The position numbers and the translations under genes are program-made. Below, one piece after another: positions 54,776-63,353 of a stretch of DNA of 64,000 bases. This DNA comes from Erysipelothrix sp. HDW6C (GTDB lineage: Bacteria; Bacillota_I; Bacilli_A; Erysipelotrichales; Erysipelotrichaceae): NCBI RefSeq assembly GCF_011299615.1, contig NZ_CP049861.1, positions 248,001 through 312,000 on the forward strand, written 5' to 3'. Every line of letters starts with the position of its first letter. The stretch's first letter is position 1. Below the pieces are notes generated by a model, which saw only the letters and a program-made list of their open reading frames with translations, made no database searches and had not been told where the DNA came from.

Positions 54776-55711
54776 TTAAGAATCTTCACAAATCGGTTCA
54801 TTTATAGGATTTGCTTCGAGAATGGGGTAAGTTACCAATGGTTTATTAACTTCATTCATTTTTTCTTTAATCCGACCCCATGAAGAGAGAACGGTTAACC
54901 CAATTCCAATGGCGATATTTCCAGCCATTGCACGCGCCATGGTCCCTTCTTGGATGTATGCTGGAAGAACATCCGTAAGCACAGTGAAGAAACCATAAGC
55001 ACCTCCAAATGCACGGTATACATCAATTGCTCTTGATACATACTCTGCAACAAATATCATGAGCACAGAACCAACTAAAATGGTTAACATCGACTTGCGC
55101 GCTAATTTACCACCAAAACGCTCATAGCCTTGAAACCCGAATGTAATAATTAAAAAACCAATGAATCCCGCCATAATACGAAGTTGCATGACACCAACCC
55201 AAATCGCAACACCCAGAAGCATTCCAATAAATGCACCACCGTATGCCTTGATTGAGCTCTTTTCTTCATTATTATATGTGTTTTCGCGATCCAAGAGTTC
55301 CAAACGATAAATATCACGGTTTAGAATATCAACCGTCTTTCCGATTCTATAGATGCCCAGGTCTTGAGTATTCCCAGAAATTGAGCATCGTTGCACATAA
55401 CCACGATCCATAAGTTCAAAGGAAATCGCTTCAACGATCATCGGAAATTCATGTTCCATATCTATTTTTTTAAGACTCACAGGAATTAGAAATTGTGGCT
55501 TAATTCGATTGAATTCGACCAATGATCCTATCCCTGGGTGATCTTCACGATAGTCATCGATGAAATCAAGGATGCCACCATCCGTTTCATCACCAACATT
55601 GAACTGTAAGACAGCGACTTGTTTGCGACGGCTGTATTGCAAAATGAAATAGAAGCCATTTGCCTCACCTGTGATAATGCCTAAATCTTTAATGTATTGA
55701 AAATTGTTCAT
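54776..55711 (-). CDS. Membrane protein of unknown family, paralogue 1 of a tandem set
   Basis: 311 aa. Soluble part to about residue 155 (DLGIITGEANGFYFILQYSR), the YRIGKTVDI segment, then four membrane segments (GGAFIGMLLGVAIWVGVM first) with GYERFGGKLARK between the second and third. The N-terminal domain resembles a small sensor or secretion-chaperone-like alpha/beta fold, but no family can be named. AGAGGTG before ATG. It follows the aldehyde dehydrogenase gene with no visible terminator. Confidence 0.78.
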   Translation of the reverse strand: MNNFQYIKDLGIITGEANGFYFILQYSRRKQVAVLQFNVGDETDGGILDFIDDYREDHPGIGSLVEFNRIKPQFLIPVSLKKIDMEHEFPMIVEAISFELMDRGYVQRCSISGNTQDLGIYRIGKTVDILNRDIYRLELLDRENTYNNEEKSSIKAYGGAFIGMLLGVAIWVGVMQLRIMAGFIGFLIITFGFQGYERFGGKLARKSMLTILVGSVLMIFVAEYVSRAIDVYRAFGGAYGFFTVLTDVLPAYIQEGTMARAMAGNIAIGIGLTVLSSWGRIKEKMNEVNKPLVTYPILEANPINEPICEDS

Positions 55712-55772
55712 GAAAACACCTCTTATTCTTTATTATAACGTGTCGAATTGAAATCTATATGAGAAATTACAT

Positions 55773-57113
55773 TTAGAATACTTTTCGAATGATTTTCAAC
55801 CGTTTGTACCATGACGTGTAAGGGGGATACATGACGGGCAATGAGCGCGATGTTGAATGCATAATACCTTGAACATGACTGAAAGCATCGAAACTGTGCT
55901 CACCATGGTAATGTCCAATACCCGACGTTCGAACACCACCAAAAGGGAGTCGATCGTTAACCAGGTGAAGCACTGTATCATTCACAATCCCGCCGCCAAA
56001 GCGCACCTCATTTAAAAGCGGATGATCCTCTGTCTCTGTAAACAAATAGAGGGCGAGGGGATTGGGATGTTTTGCGATGGTTTCTTTGACTTCATGTATT
56101 TCTTTGAATGTCTGGATTGGTAGTATCGGTCCAAATATCTCATCATCAAGGATTGTATCACGCAGGAGTGTTGGAGCAACGTACCGTCCTTCGCTATCAC
56201 CACCATAAATGATGTTTTCTTTATTGTCTGAAATGATGAGGCGCAGTCTTTTTGCATGCGTTTCATTTACAATGCGCCCATAGTCACGGTTGTTTTTAAT
56301 GTCTTGGCCATAGAAGGATTCAATCGCTTTTTTCATCGCTTCAACAAGGTCATCATAACGACTTTCATGCACTAAAACATAGTCTGGAGCAACACAGGTC
56401 TGTCCAGTATTGATGAGTTTGCCCCAGATTATCTTTTGCGCTGCCGCTTTAATCTTGGCATCATCTAAAACAATGGCCGGACTCTTTCCACCCAACTCCA
56501 AAATCACTGGAGTCAAATGCTCCGATGCTGCACGCATGACAATTTTTCCAACATGGGGACTTCCGGTAAAAAATATAAAATCAAACGACGCATCGAGTAA
56601 TTTTGTATTGACGGAAACATCGCCATCCATTGCATAAATATAATGATCATCAAACGTTACATTCAACATATTAATGAGTACTTGATTAATGCTGGGTGTG
56701 AATTCCGATAATTTTACAATTGCCGTATTTCCTGCCGCAATGGCACCAACCAGCGGCACTAGCGATAATTGAACCGGGTAGTTAAAGGGGCTCATAATGA
56801 GAACATTACCACGCGGTTGCTTACGAATCTCACTTCGCTTCCCCATCAAAACCCACGGTGTTCGGACACGCTTCGCTAAGGATAAGCGATCCAAGTTCTG
56901 AAGCATGTATTTTATCTCGCGGTATACAATCGCAATTTCGGTTGTGTATGCTTCAAATTGCGATTTCCCCAAATCATGTTTGAATGCCTCATACAATGCG
57001 GATTCATTTGTTTTAATTGCTTGTTGCAACTCGCGCAAGCGCGCTTTACGCCAGTAAATATCATGTGTACCCTGTGACTCAAAAAAATCACGTTGTTTTT
57101 GTATTTGTTCCAT
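55773..57113 (-). CDS. Aldehyde dehydrogenase (ALDH3-like)
   Basis: 446 aa. It oxidises aldehydes with NAD(P)+. The catalytic Cys is in NTGQTCVAPDY, the general-base Glu in LELGGKSPAIV, and the cofactor region is FFTGSPHVGK. The short N-terminus and hydrophobic, basic C-terminal end (YKRLKIIRKVF) are typical of class 3 enzymes, some of which sit at membranes and detoxify lipid aldehydes. GAGAGGTG precedes the ATG. Divergent from the lysine-riboswitch operon. Confidence 0.92.
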   Translation of the reverse strand: MEQIQKQRDFFESQGTHDIYWRKARLRELQQAIKTNESALYEAFKHDLGKSQFEAYTTEIAIVYREIKYMLQNLDRLSLAKRVRTPWVLMGKRSEIRKQPRGNVLIMSPFNYPVQLSLVPLVGAIAAGNTAIVKLSEFTPSINQVLINMLNVTFDDHYIYAMDGDVSVNTKLLDASFDFIFFTGSPHVGKIVMRAASEHLTPVILELGGKSPAIVLDDAKIKAAAQKIIWGKLINTGQTCVAPDYVLVHESRYDDLVEAMKKAIESFYGQDIKNNRDYGRIVNETHAKRLRLIISDNKENIIYGGDSEGRYVAPTLLRDTILDDEIFGPILPIQTFKEIHEVKETIAKHPNPLALYLFTETEDHPLLNEVRFGGGIVNDTVLHLVNDRLPFGGVRTSGIGHYHGEHSFDAFSHVQGIMHSTSRSLPVMYPPYTSWYKRLKIIRKVF

Positions 57114-57153
57114 AGGTCACCTCTCCCCATCATTATACTCCCAATCGTTTGAG

Positions 57154-57182
57154 TTGACACAAACAACGTTCCATTGTAAAGT
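57154..57182 (+). promoter_or_regulatory. Promoter of the lysine riboswitch operon
   Basis: TTGACA, 17-bp spacer, TAAAGT. The aptamer starts about 10 nt downstream. Confidence 0.72.
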
Positions 57183-57189
57183 ATAGAAA

Positions 57190-57350
57190 ATTGAATAGAG
57201 GTAGCGGTGCATCAGAGTATGAAGTCGAGTAGGTATACAAAGACGCTTCAAAAAGGTAATCATCGCCGAACATTGTGTTTAGACATAAACACCGTGTGGG
57301 GATAGTGAGAACATCACTATCACTCGATCCATCCGGATTGGCGCTATAAA
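57190..57350 (+). ncRNA. Lysine riboswitch (L box) aptamer
   Basis: Conserved L-box blocks appear in order: AGAGGTAGCGGTGC, AGAGTATG, GACGCTTCAAAAAGG, CATCGCCGAA and GGGGATAGTGAG. P1 can form from TAGCG (57202-57206) and CGCTA (57342-57346); GATAGTGA/TCACTATC makes a further helix. It is followed by a terminator and an amino-acid ABC transporter, a common target of this riboswitch. High lysine would favour termination. Confidence 0.85.
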
Positions 57351-57356
57351 CTGCAG

Positions 57357-57390
57357 AGACTTTAGCCAAATCCAAGCTAAAGTCTTTTTT
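57357..57390 (+). terminator. Terminator of the lysine riboswitch expression platform
   Basis: AGACTTTAGC and GCTAAAGTCT form a 10-bp stem with a 9-nt loop, then TTTTT. Confidence 0.92.
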
Positions 57391-57431
57391 ATACCCTCAA
57401 GAGTTCAATTTTATAAGACGGAGGAATTACA

Positions 57432-58985
57432 ATGAAGAAATTATGGATGCTTCTTTCGGTTTTATTGCTCATCGTTACAGGATGTGCAACAACAACCGAT
57501 GGTTCGAATACGTTTACCGTTGGAATGGAGTGTGGTTATGCACCGTATAACTGGACTCAGCCCAACAAAACTGATTCTGCGGTTGCCATAGATGGCGGTC
57601 AATACTGTGACGGCTACGATGTTCAAATTGCCAAACGTGTTGCAGAATCAATGGGGAAAGAACTCGTTATTAAAAAAATTACATGGGAAGGTCTTATTCT
57701 ATCCCTGCAATCGGGTCAAATTGATGCCGTCATTGCTGGTATGTCACCAACCGATGAGCGCAAGCAAGAAATTGCTTTCTCCAATGTTTACTTTATGGAT
57801 GATACAACAGCCTTTGGTGTTGTTGTCAAACGTGATGGTCCATTCAAAGATGTGAAGACCATCCACGATATGAGTAATGCTTTGGTTTCAGCTCAGATTG
57901 GAACATTCCATGTAAAATTACTCTCACAATTAACCGATGTACGAAAAGTGGAAAATCTCAAAGACTTCCCAACCATGACTGTTGCATTACAATCGGGTGA
58001 ATTGGATGGTTTCGTCGCTGATAATGGTACGGGACAAATGATTAATGCTTCAAACCCTGATCTGCTTTACATTCAATTGGATGGTGAACAAGGATTTACC
58101 GTTACAGAGGAAATGGCTGGGGTTGCGATTGGAATTAATAAGAACAATACTGAATTATTAGATGAAGTGAATGCTGCTCTTGCAACCATTCCCCGTGAAG
58201 TCCAACAAGAATTAATGGACACGGCGATTAATTCAGGAACGTTCTCAACAGGAAATTTCTTTGATCAGGTGATGACTATCCTTGCCAACAACTATCAATC
58301 CTTTATTCGCGGAACACTCACAACTCTGGGTATCTCTCTTGTCGCCACATTATTGGGATTCTTGATTGCCTTGTTTGTGGCCATTACACGTGGTACTAAA
58401 GTTACCAATGTCATTGCCAATATCTACATCACGATATTCCGCGGTACTCCAATGATGGTACAAGCGATGATTCTCTACTATGGTGTTTCAATGCTCATCC
58501 CAGGTTTCCGTTGGTCAAACCTTCCTTTTGGAAACATTCTCGCCGGTATCATTATTGTAAGTATCAACACCGGTTCCTATATGTCCGAAACAATGCGAAG
58601 TGGTATTCAAGCCATTGATCCTGGCCAATTCGAAGCTGCGAAGAGTCTTGGATTCACGCGTTGGCAAACAATGAAGAATATCATCCTTCCCCAAGCAATT
58701 AAAAATGCAATCCCTGCCTTGGGTAATGAATTAATCGTTAATGTTAAAGATACTTCTGTTCTTAATATTATTGCAGTTACTGAGCTCTTCTTCGTATCCA
58801 ACGGAATTGCCTCAACGACCTATCAAATATTCCAAACATTTACGATTACCAGTGCAATCTACCTGACACTTACAACTATCTTGACCTTTATCTTGCGCTT
58901 TGTGGAACTGCGATTGGATAAAACAAAAAAAGTTGCGAGCAGCTATCCAACCTCTGTGACTGATTTTAAGTCAAACAATATATAG
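57432..58985 (+). CDS. Lysine/basic amino-acid ABC transporter, fused binding protein and permease
   Basis: 517 aa. Signal peptide with lipobox VTGC, then a type 3 solute-binding domain (residues about 30-275: MECGYAPYNWTQ, AGMSPTDERKQEIAFS), then a HisM-type permease domain with about five segments (GTLTTLGISLVATLLGF, EAAKSLGFTRWQTMKNIILP). Fusion of receptor and permease is known in Bacillota. The lysine riboswitch upstream points to lysine; the binding pocket alone does not prove it. Confidence 0.93.
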   Translation: MKKLWMLLSVLLLIVTGCATTTDGSNTFTVGMECGYAPYNWTQPNKTDSAVAIDGGQYCDGYDVQIAKRVAESMGKELVIKKITWEGLILSLQSGQIDAVIAGMSPTDERKQEIAFSNVYFMDDTTAFGVVVKRDGPFKDVKTIHDMSNALVSAQIGTFHVKLLSQLTDVRKVENLKDFPTMTVALQSGELDGFVADNGTGQMINASNPDLLYIQLDGEQGFTVTEEMAGVAIGINKNNTELLDEVNAALATIPREVQQELMDTAINSGTFSTGNFFDQVMTILANNYQSFIRGTLTTLGISLVATLLGFLIALFVAITRGTKVTNVIANIYITIFRGTPMMVQAMILYYGVSMLIPGFRWSNLPFGNILAGIIIVSINTGSYMSETMRSGIQAIDPGQFEAAKSLGFTRWQTMKNIILPQAIKNAIPALGNELIVNVKDTSVLNIIAVTELFFVSNGIASTTYQIFQTFTITSAIYLTLTTILTFILRFVELRLDKTKKVASSYPTSVTDFKSNNI

Positions 58986-59000
58986 AAAGTGAGCACCCCT

Positions 59001-59735
59001 ATGTCAAATGACGTTATTGTCTCGATTCGAGACCTACATAAAAAATTTGGAGACCTTCAAGTCCTCAAGGGAATCAACCTCGATGTTCATCGTGGTGATG
59101 TAATTTCAATTATTGGATCCTCAGGATCAGGAAAATCTACGCTGCTTCGTTGCCTGAATGATCTTGAGCAGTTTGATCAAGGCGATGTCTTACTTAATAA
59201 TGAATCCATTAAAACAGTCGGTGCAAAAACATTGCACACGAACATTGGTATCGTTTTTCAAAATTTCAATCTCTTTAACAATCTCAGTGTCTTGGAAAAT
59301 TGTGTACGCCCTCAGGTTGTGGTTCTTGGTCGCAGTCAAGGCGAAGCAGAAATCATCGCACTCGAACTTTTGGATAAAGTTGGTATGAAGCAATTCGCTA
59401 ATAAAAATGCAGTGCAATTGTCCGGTGGGCAAAAACAACGTGTTGCCATTGCACGCGCATTGGCCATGAATCCCAAAGTACTCCTCTTTGATGAACCTAC
59501 CAGCTCACTGGATCCAGAAATGGTCGGAGAAGTACTAAGTGTCATGAAAGACTTAGCCAATGAAGACCTTACCATGGTTGTGGTAACCCATGAAATGGGG
59601 TTTGCCCACGATGTCTCCAATAAGGTTGTTTTCATGGATGATGGTGTTGTCTTGGAACAAGGAACACCCGACGATATCTTCAACAACCCACAATTTGATC
59701 GAACAAAAGCATTCCTCAAGAGATTTAGAGGATAG
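59001..59735 (+). CDS. Amino-acid ABC transporter ATPase (likely lysine)
   Basis: 244 aa. Walker [11 protein letters not shown]-loop [10 protein letters not shown], signature [16 protein letters not shown], Walker [14 protein letters not shown] and H-loop VTHEM, all intact, typical of GlnQ/HisP-type polar amino acid transporters. ATG 59001 follows AAGTGAG; a GTG at 58989 overlaps that site. It energises the fused receptor-permease upstream. Confidence 0.94.
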   Translation: MSNDVIVSIRDLHKKFGDLQVLKGINLDVHRGDVISIIGSSGSGKSTLLRCLNDLEQFDQGDVLLNNESIKTVGAKTLHTNIGIVFQNFNLFNNLSVLENCVRPQVVVLGRSQGEAEIIALELLDKVGMKQFANKNAVQLSGGQKQRVAIARALAMNPKVLLFDEPTSSLDPEMVGEVLSVMKDLANEDLTMVVVTHEMGFAHDVSNKVVFMDDGVVLEQGTPDDIFNNPQFDRTKAFLKRFRG

Positions 59736-59746
59736 AAGGACAACAC

Positions 59747-61003
59747 ATGAAAGAAACAATTCAACAACTTGCAAAACAATATTTACCAGAGATGGTTGCG
59801 GCACGGCGCCATTTCCATCAGAATCCCGAACTTGCGAATGAGGAGTTTGAAACACAACGCTATGTTCAAGCGTTTCTAACAAACCTGGGCATTGAAAACT
59901 TCCCCCTCGCCGGAACAGGTGTCGTCGGACTCATCCACGGAGGGCACCCAGGCAAGACTGTGCTGCTTCGCGCTGACATGGATGCATTACCAGTCCTTGA
60001 AGCTGTAGACATCCCTTATCGCTCCTCTGTCGAAGGATTGATGCACGCGTGCGGACACGACGGTCATACAGCAGGCCTTATGGGAGCCGCCATGATTCTT
60101 AACGATGTCAAAGAACATCTTCATGGCACTGTAAAATTAATGTTTCAACCAGCAGAAGAAACAACAGGAGGGGCTCAACCCATGATCGATGCCGGTCTCC
60201 TTGAAAATCCCCACGTTGATGCCGCTTTTGGACTCCACCTTGGCGGACATCTGGAACACGGTAAAGTACAAGTACGATACGGTGCAATGTTTGGAGCGCC
60301 TGATGAATTTGAAGTCACGATTACGGGACGAGGTGGGCATGCAGCCAGCCCGGAACAAACAATCGACCCTATCAGCGTCGCTGTACAATTCATTCAAAAC
60401 GCACAGTTCATCCTGACACGCCGCATTGACCCTGTGAAACCAGCACTCGTTTCATTTACAACCATCCACGCAGGTGAGGGACTCAATGTTATTCCTCAAA
60501 CGTGTACTGTTGGTGGTACAATTCGTACCCTTTACCCAGAAACTCGCAAAACTGTTTCAGCGCTTCTTGAAGCAACTTTGGAATCGCTGTGTACCGTGAA
60601 TGGTGCAACGTACGACTTCAACTACATGCCTTCCTACCCACCATTGATTAACGATGACGCAATGACTCGTCTTGCACATCAAAGTTTGATCAACTACTTT
60701 GGAGAGGATACCGTATTGGAACAAGAATTCCCAAGTCTCGGTGCTGAAGACTTTGCATATCTCGCCCTCGCAGTACCTTCATCGTATTACTATGTTGGTA
60801 TTTATGAGAATGGAAAACCTGAGCCCATCCATCATCATCCTGAGTTTGCTTGGAATGATGATGTTCTTGAGACAACCAGCGCATCGCTGGCAACGATTGC
60901 GATTGACTATCTTAATCAGCAAGACAACTTTGGTTGTCTTTTTTATTGGTTTGATGTGTCTATGATTCGAGGAGTGGAACATCATGGTATAATTTATCTA
61001 TAA
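59747..61003 (+). CDS. M20-family amidohydrolase (N-acyl amino acid / N-acetyl-diaminopimelate deacetylase-like)
   Basis: 418 aa. Metal ligands of the M20D family: MHACGHDGHTA, the PAEE pair, GLHLGG, and a late HHHPEF. In a lysine-controlled operon, release of lysine or a precursor from an N-acyl form is a fair guess. The last 25 codons are odd: the usual end is near IDYLNQQ, after which the frame runs through an intrinsic terminator (60921-60944) and the next gene's -10 element. A lost stop (CAG CAA from TAG or TAA) would explain this. GAAGGA precedes ATG. Confidence 0.88.
   Translation: MKETIQQLAKQYLPEMVAARRHFHQNPELANEEFETQRYVQAFLTNLGIENFPLAGTGVVGLIHGGHPGKTVLLRADMDALPVLEAVDIPYRSSVEGLMHACGHDGHTAGLMGAAMILNDVKEHLHGTVKLMFQPAEETTGGAQPMIDAGLLENPHVDAAFGLHLGGHLEHGKVQVRYGAMFGAPDEFEVTITGRGGHAASPEQTIDPISVAVQFIQNAQFILTRRIDPVKPALVSFTTIHAGEGLNVIPQTCTVGGTIRTLYPETRKTVSALLEATLESLCTVNGATYDFNYMPSYPPLINDDAMTRLAHQSLINYFGEDTVLEQEFPSLGAEDFAYLALAVPSSYYYVGIYENGKPEPIHHHPEFAWNDDVLETTSASLATIAIDYLNQQDNFGCLFYWFDVSMIRGVEHHGIIYL
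60921..60944 (+). terminator. Intrinsic terminator lying inside the 3' end of the M20 ORF
   Basis: AAGACAAC-TTTG-GTTGTCTT followed by TTTT. It would end the lysine operon, but lies upstream of the present stop codon. Confidence 0.85.
60987..60995 (+). promoter_or_regulatory. Extended -10 promoter of the small unknown gene
   Basis: TGGTATAAT inside the last codons of the M20 ORF; a weak TTCGAG lies 16 bp upstream of the hexamer as a -35. Confidence 0.5.
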
Positions 61004-61018
61004 AAGGAGGAAGCAAGA

Positions 61019-61273
61019 ATGACGTATATTAAACCAGAAGATGTTGTCGGTACGGCAACAAATGTTCGTGTCTTATTTGATGGTGGTGACGAGAGTTATG
61101 CTGTAGCCCTCGTAAACTGGAAAGGAAAAGAAATGTATGCAATTCGTTGGAATGGTGACGACCGCAAACCGGGCGGATTCCCACTTTTCGGTAAAACACC
61201 CCTATGGATGGTTTTACCCGAAGAGATAGCTGTGGACGGTATTGCTGGAATTATTGGAAAAGCATACCAATAA
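61019..61273 (+). CDS. Small protein of unknown function
   Basis: 84 aa, soluble. AAAGGAGGA stands at good distance from the ATG, so translation is likely. Composition includes several aromatic residues (VNWKGKEMYAIRWNGDD, GKTPLWMVLPEE). I recognise no family. It has its own promoter element and sits between the lysine operon and the aquaporin gene. Confidence 0.72.
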   Translation: MTYIKPEDVVGTATNVRVLFDGGDESYAVALVNWKGKEMYAIRWNGDDRKPGGFPLFGKTPLWMVLPEEIAVDGIAGIIGKAYQ

Positions 61274-61289
61274 GTCGGAATCAAACGAA

Positions 61290-61318
61290 TTGTAATCCCT
61301 TTATGAAGACTATAAAAT
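61290..61318 (+). promoter_or_regulatory. Promoter of the aquaporin gene
   Basis: TTGTAA, 17-bp spacer, TAAAAT, 23 bp before the start codon. Confidence 0.6.
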
Positions 61319-61341
61319 AGGACTGTCCAGGAGGGGATGTT

Positions 61342-61995
61342 ATGAAAAAATATTTATCTGAGTTTTTAGGCACGTTTTTTCTCGTGTTTCTAGGATGTGC
61401 TTCAGCAGTGTTCCTTGGTTCTGATCCACTGATCGTTGCTTTCGTGTTTGGGTTTACAGTGTTGTTTTCTGCGTCAAGTCTGATCGGAAAGATTTCCGGA
61501 GCGCATTTGAATCCCGCCGTGACCCTTGCTTTTCTTATGAACAAGAAAATTACCAGCAAAGATGCTGTTGGTTATATTATTGCTCAATTTATTGGTGGTA
61601 TCGTCGCCGCATTTGCTTTGAATTTTTTGGTTGGGCAAACCAACCTGAATGGTTTGGGAGCGAATGGTTACGATTCCTTATCAGCAAGTGGTGCAACATT
61701 AACTGCAGCTTTGTTTATTGAAATTTTGGCAACAGCAATCTTTACTTTTGTGATCATGCATGCAGCCACATCTTCATCTGCAGGATTCGTCATTGGACTA
61801 ACACTCACCGCACTGATTCTTGTGTTGTTTAACGTTACCGGTGCATCGCTTAATCCAGCACGAAGCTTTGGTCCTGCACTCTTAACAGGAGGCACTGCCT
61901 TGAGCCAAGTATGGGTATTCATTATCGCACCAACACTTGGGGGTCTCTTGGGTGGACTTGGTTATAAATTTCTCAATGAAATACGTGAAGACTAA
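61342..61995 (+). CDS. Aquaporin-type channel (MIP family)
   Basis: 217 aa with six membrane segments and two NPA half-helices: GAHLNPAVT and GASLNPARSFG, the Arg being the selectivity-filter residue. The short loops resemble AqpZ-like water channels more than glycerol facilitators, but I cannot fix the selectivity. AGGAGGGG precedes the ATG. A terminator overlaps the stop. Confidence 0.92.
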   Translation: MKKYLSEFLGTFFLVFLGCASAVFLGSDPLIVAFVFGFTVLFSASSLIGKISGAHLNPAVTLAFLMNKKITSKDAVGYIIAQFIGGIVAAFALNFLVGQTNLNGLGANGYDSLSASGATLTAALFIEILATAIFTFVIMHAATSSSAGFVIGLTLTALILVLFNVTGASLNPARSFGPALLTGGTALSQVWVFIIAPTLGGLLGGLGYKFLNEIRED

Positions 61996-62020
61996 AAGGG
62001 ATGCGAAAGCATTCCTTTTC
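61994..62020 (+). terminator. Intrinsic terminator after the aquaporin gene
   Basis: AAAGGGATGC-GAAA-GCATTCCTTT hairpin followed by T-rich sequence; it overlaps the stop codon. Confidence 0.85.
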
Positions 62021-62033
62021 TTCAATCATACAA

Positions 62034-62062
62034 TTGACAAAACAGCCTTTTTACATGATAAT
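62034..62062 (+). promoter_or_regulatory. Promoter of the metN-metI T-box leader
   Basis: TTGACA, 17-bp spacer, GATAAT. Confidence 0.7.
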
Positions 62063-62067
62063 GAGTA

Positions 62068-62311
62068 AAAAGCAATGAAAGATTAAGTAGTAGGAATCGT
62101 TTGCCAAGAGAGTCGGTAGTGGTGTGATCCGATCAAATAGAACCTGCGAATATGGATCTGGAGCTGTATGGTTGAGGGATTCCTAAAATCATACCGATTT
62201 ACACCCGTTATTGTGTAAAGTAATTTTACTTACAAAGATCAAATACTGTGAAGTTTTGGTAAATTAAGGTGGTAACATGAGCATGCTCATCCTTAGGGAC
62301 GGGCTTTTTTT
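62068..62311 (+). ncRNA. T-box leader, probably tRNA-Met specific
   Basis: Stem I blocks include AGAGAGTCGG with a distal GGTG, and CGAATATGGATCTGGAG, where ATG (62152-62154) is the likely specifier for Met. The antiterminator pairs AAGG (62266-62269) with CCTT (62291-62294) and ATGAG with CTCAT around the bulge TGGTAAC. TGGT matches an ACCA tRNA end, and the usual CCGCG part is absent. The competing terminator is GCTCATCC-TTAG-GGACGGGC with seven T. Uncharged tRNA would permit metN-metI transcription. Confidence 0.85.
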
Positions 62312-62332
62312 ATGTTTAGAGAGGACACGCAT

Positions 62333-63352
62333 ATGATCGAGTTTAGAAACGTATCAAAAGAATTCACAACCAATCACGGCAATCTCTACGCTGTACGTGA
62401 TGTGTCATTTAAGGTTGAAGCTGGAGAGATTTTTGGTGTTATTGGCTACAGTGGTGCCGGAAAGAGCACACTTGTCCGCTGTATCAATTTGCTTGAAAAA
62501 CCCAGTTCTGGGGACGTCGTGATTGATGGTGTTGTCATGAACGATTTAAGTGAGCGCGATCTGCGCGATCATCGTCGCAAAATTGGAATGATTTTCCAAC
62601 AATTCAATCTTATGGCATCACGAACTGTTTTCGACAATGTTGCCCTGTCACTCGTAAACTCAAAAATGACAAAGCACGAAATCCACGATAAAGTGACCCT
62701 ACTCTTAGACCTTGTCGGTATCCAAGATAAAGCACACGCTTATCCATCACAACTTTCCGGTGGTCAGAAGCAACGTGTCGCGATTGCACGCGCACTTGCA
62801 AATGATCCAAAGATTCTTTTATGTGATGAAGCGACCAGTGCCCTTGACCCACAAACGACAACCACCATTCTTAAATTGCTCAAAGAAGTTAATGAGAAAC
62901 TTGGAATCACCATTGTCATCATTACACACGAGATGAGCGTCATCAAAGATATCTGTGATCGCGTTGCCGTCATGGAAGCAGGTCAAGTTAAAGAGTTGAC
63001 CGATGTTGTTTCAATCTTCTCCAAACCTCAGGCACAAATTTCAAAGGATTTCGTAAATAATACCACGAATATGAATGAACTCAGTGAGACCCTTACTACA
63101 AACCCTGGTATTTTAAACCTCAAAGAAGGGCAGGTACTCCTTCGCATTGATTTCTATGGTGAAAGTACAAAGGATTCCGTGATTTCTTATATCAGTCGTA
63201 CATTTGAAGTTAATGCATCCATTGTATTTGCAAATATCGAAGTCGTAAAAGAAGATATTATCGGTTCAATGGTTATCATCCTTTCTGGCGAGCGCAAGGC
63301 AGAAGCCTTGGCTTATCTGAACACCATCGATGTGAAAGTAGAGGTGTATTAA
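62333..63352 (+). CDS. metN: Methionine ABC transporter ATPase with NIL domain
   Basis: 339 aa. Walker A GYSGAGKSTLVRC, signature [16 protein letters not shown], Walker B ILLCDEATSALDPQ, H-loop ITHEMSV, then a C-terminal NIL/ACT-like domain (last 75 residues) that in MetN binds methionine and inhibits transport. The T-box upstream supports methionine. ATG 62333 has AGAGAGGA; the frame open to 62312 starts in the T-box terminator. Confidence 0.95.
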   Translation: MIEFRNVSKEFTTNHGNLYAVRDVSFKVEAGEIFGVIGYSGAGKSTLVRCINLLEKPSSGDVVIDGVVMNDLSERDLRDHRRKIGMIFQQFNLMASRTVFDNVALSLVNSKMTKHEIHDKVTLLLDLVGIQDKAHAYPSQLSGGQKQRVAIARALANDPKILLCDEATSALDPQTTTTILKLLKEVNEKLGITIVIITHEMSVIKDICDRVAVMEAGQVKELTDVVSIFSKPQAQISKDFVNNTTNMNELSETLTTNPGILNLKEGQVLLRIDFYGESTKDSVISYISRTFEVNASIVFANIEVVKEDIIGSMVIILSGERKAEALAYLNTIDVKVEVY

Positions 63353-63353
63353 T

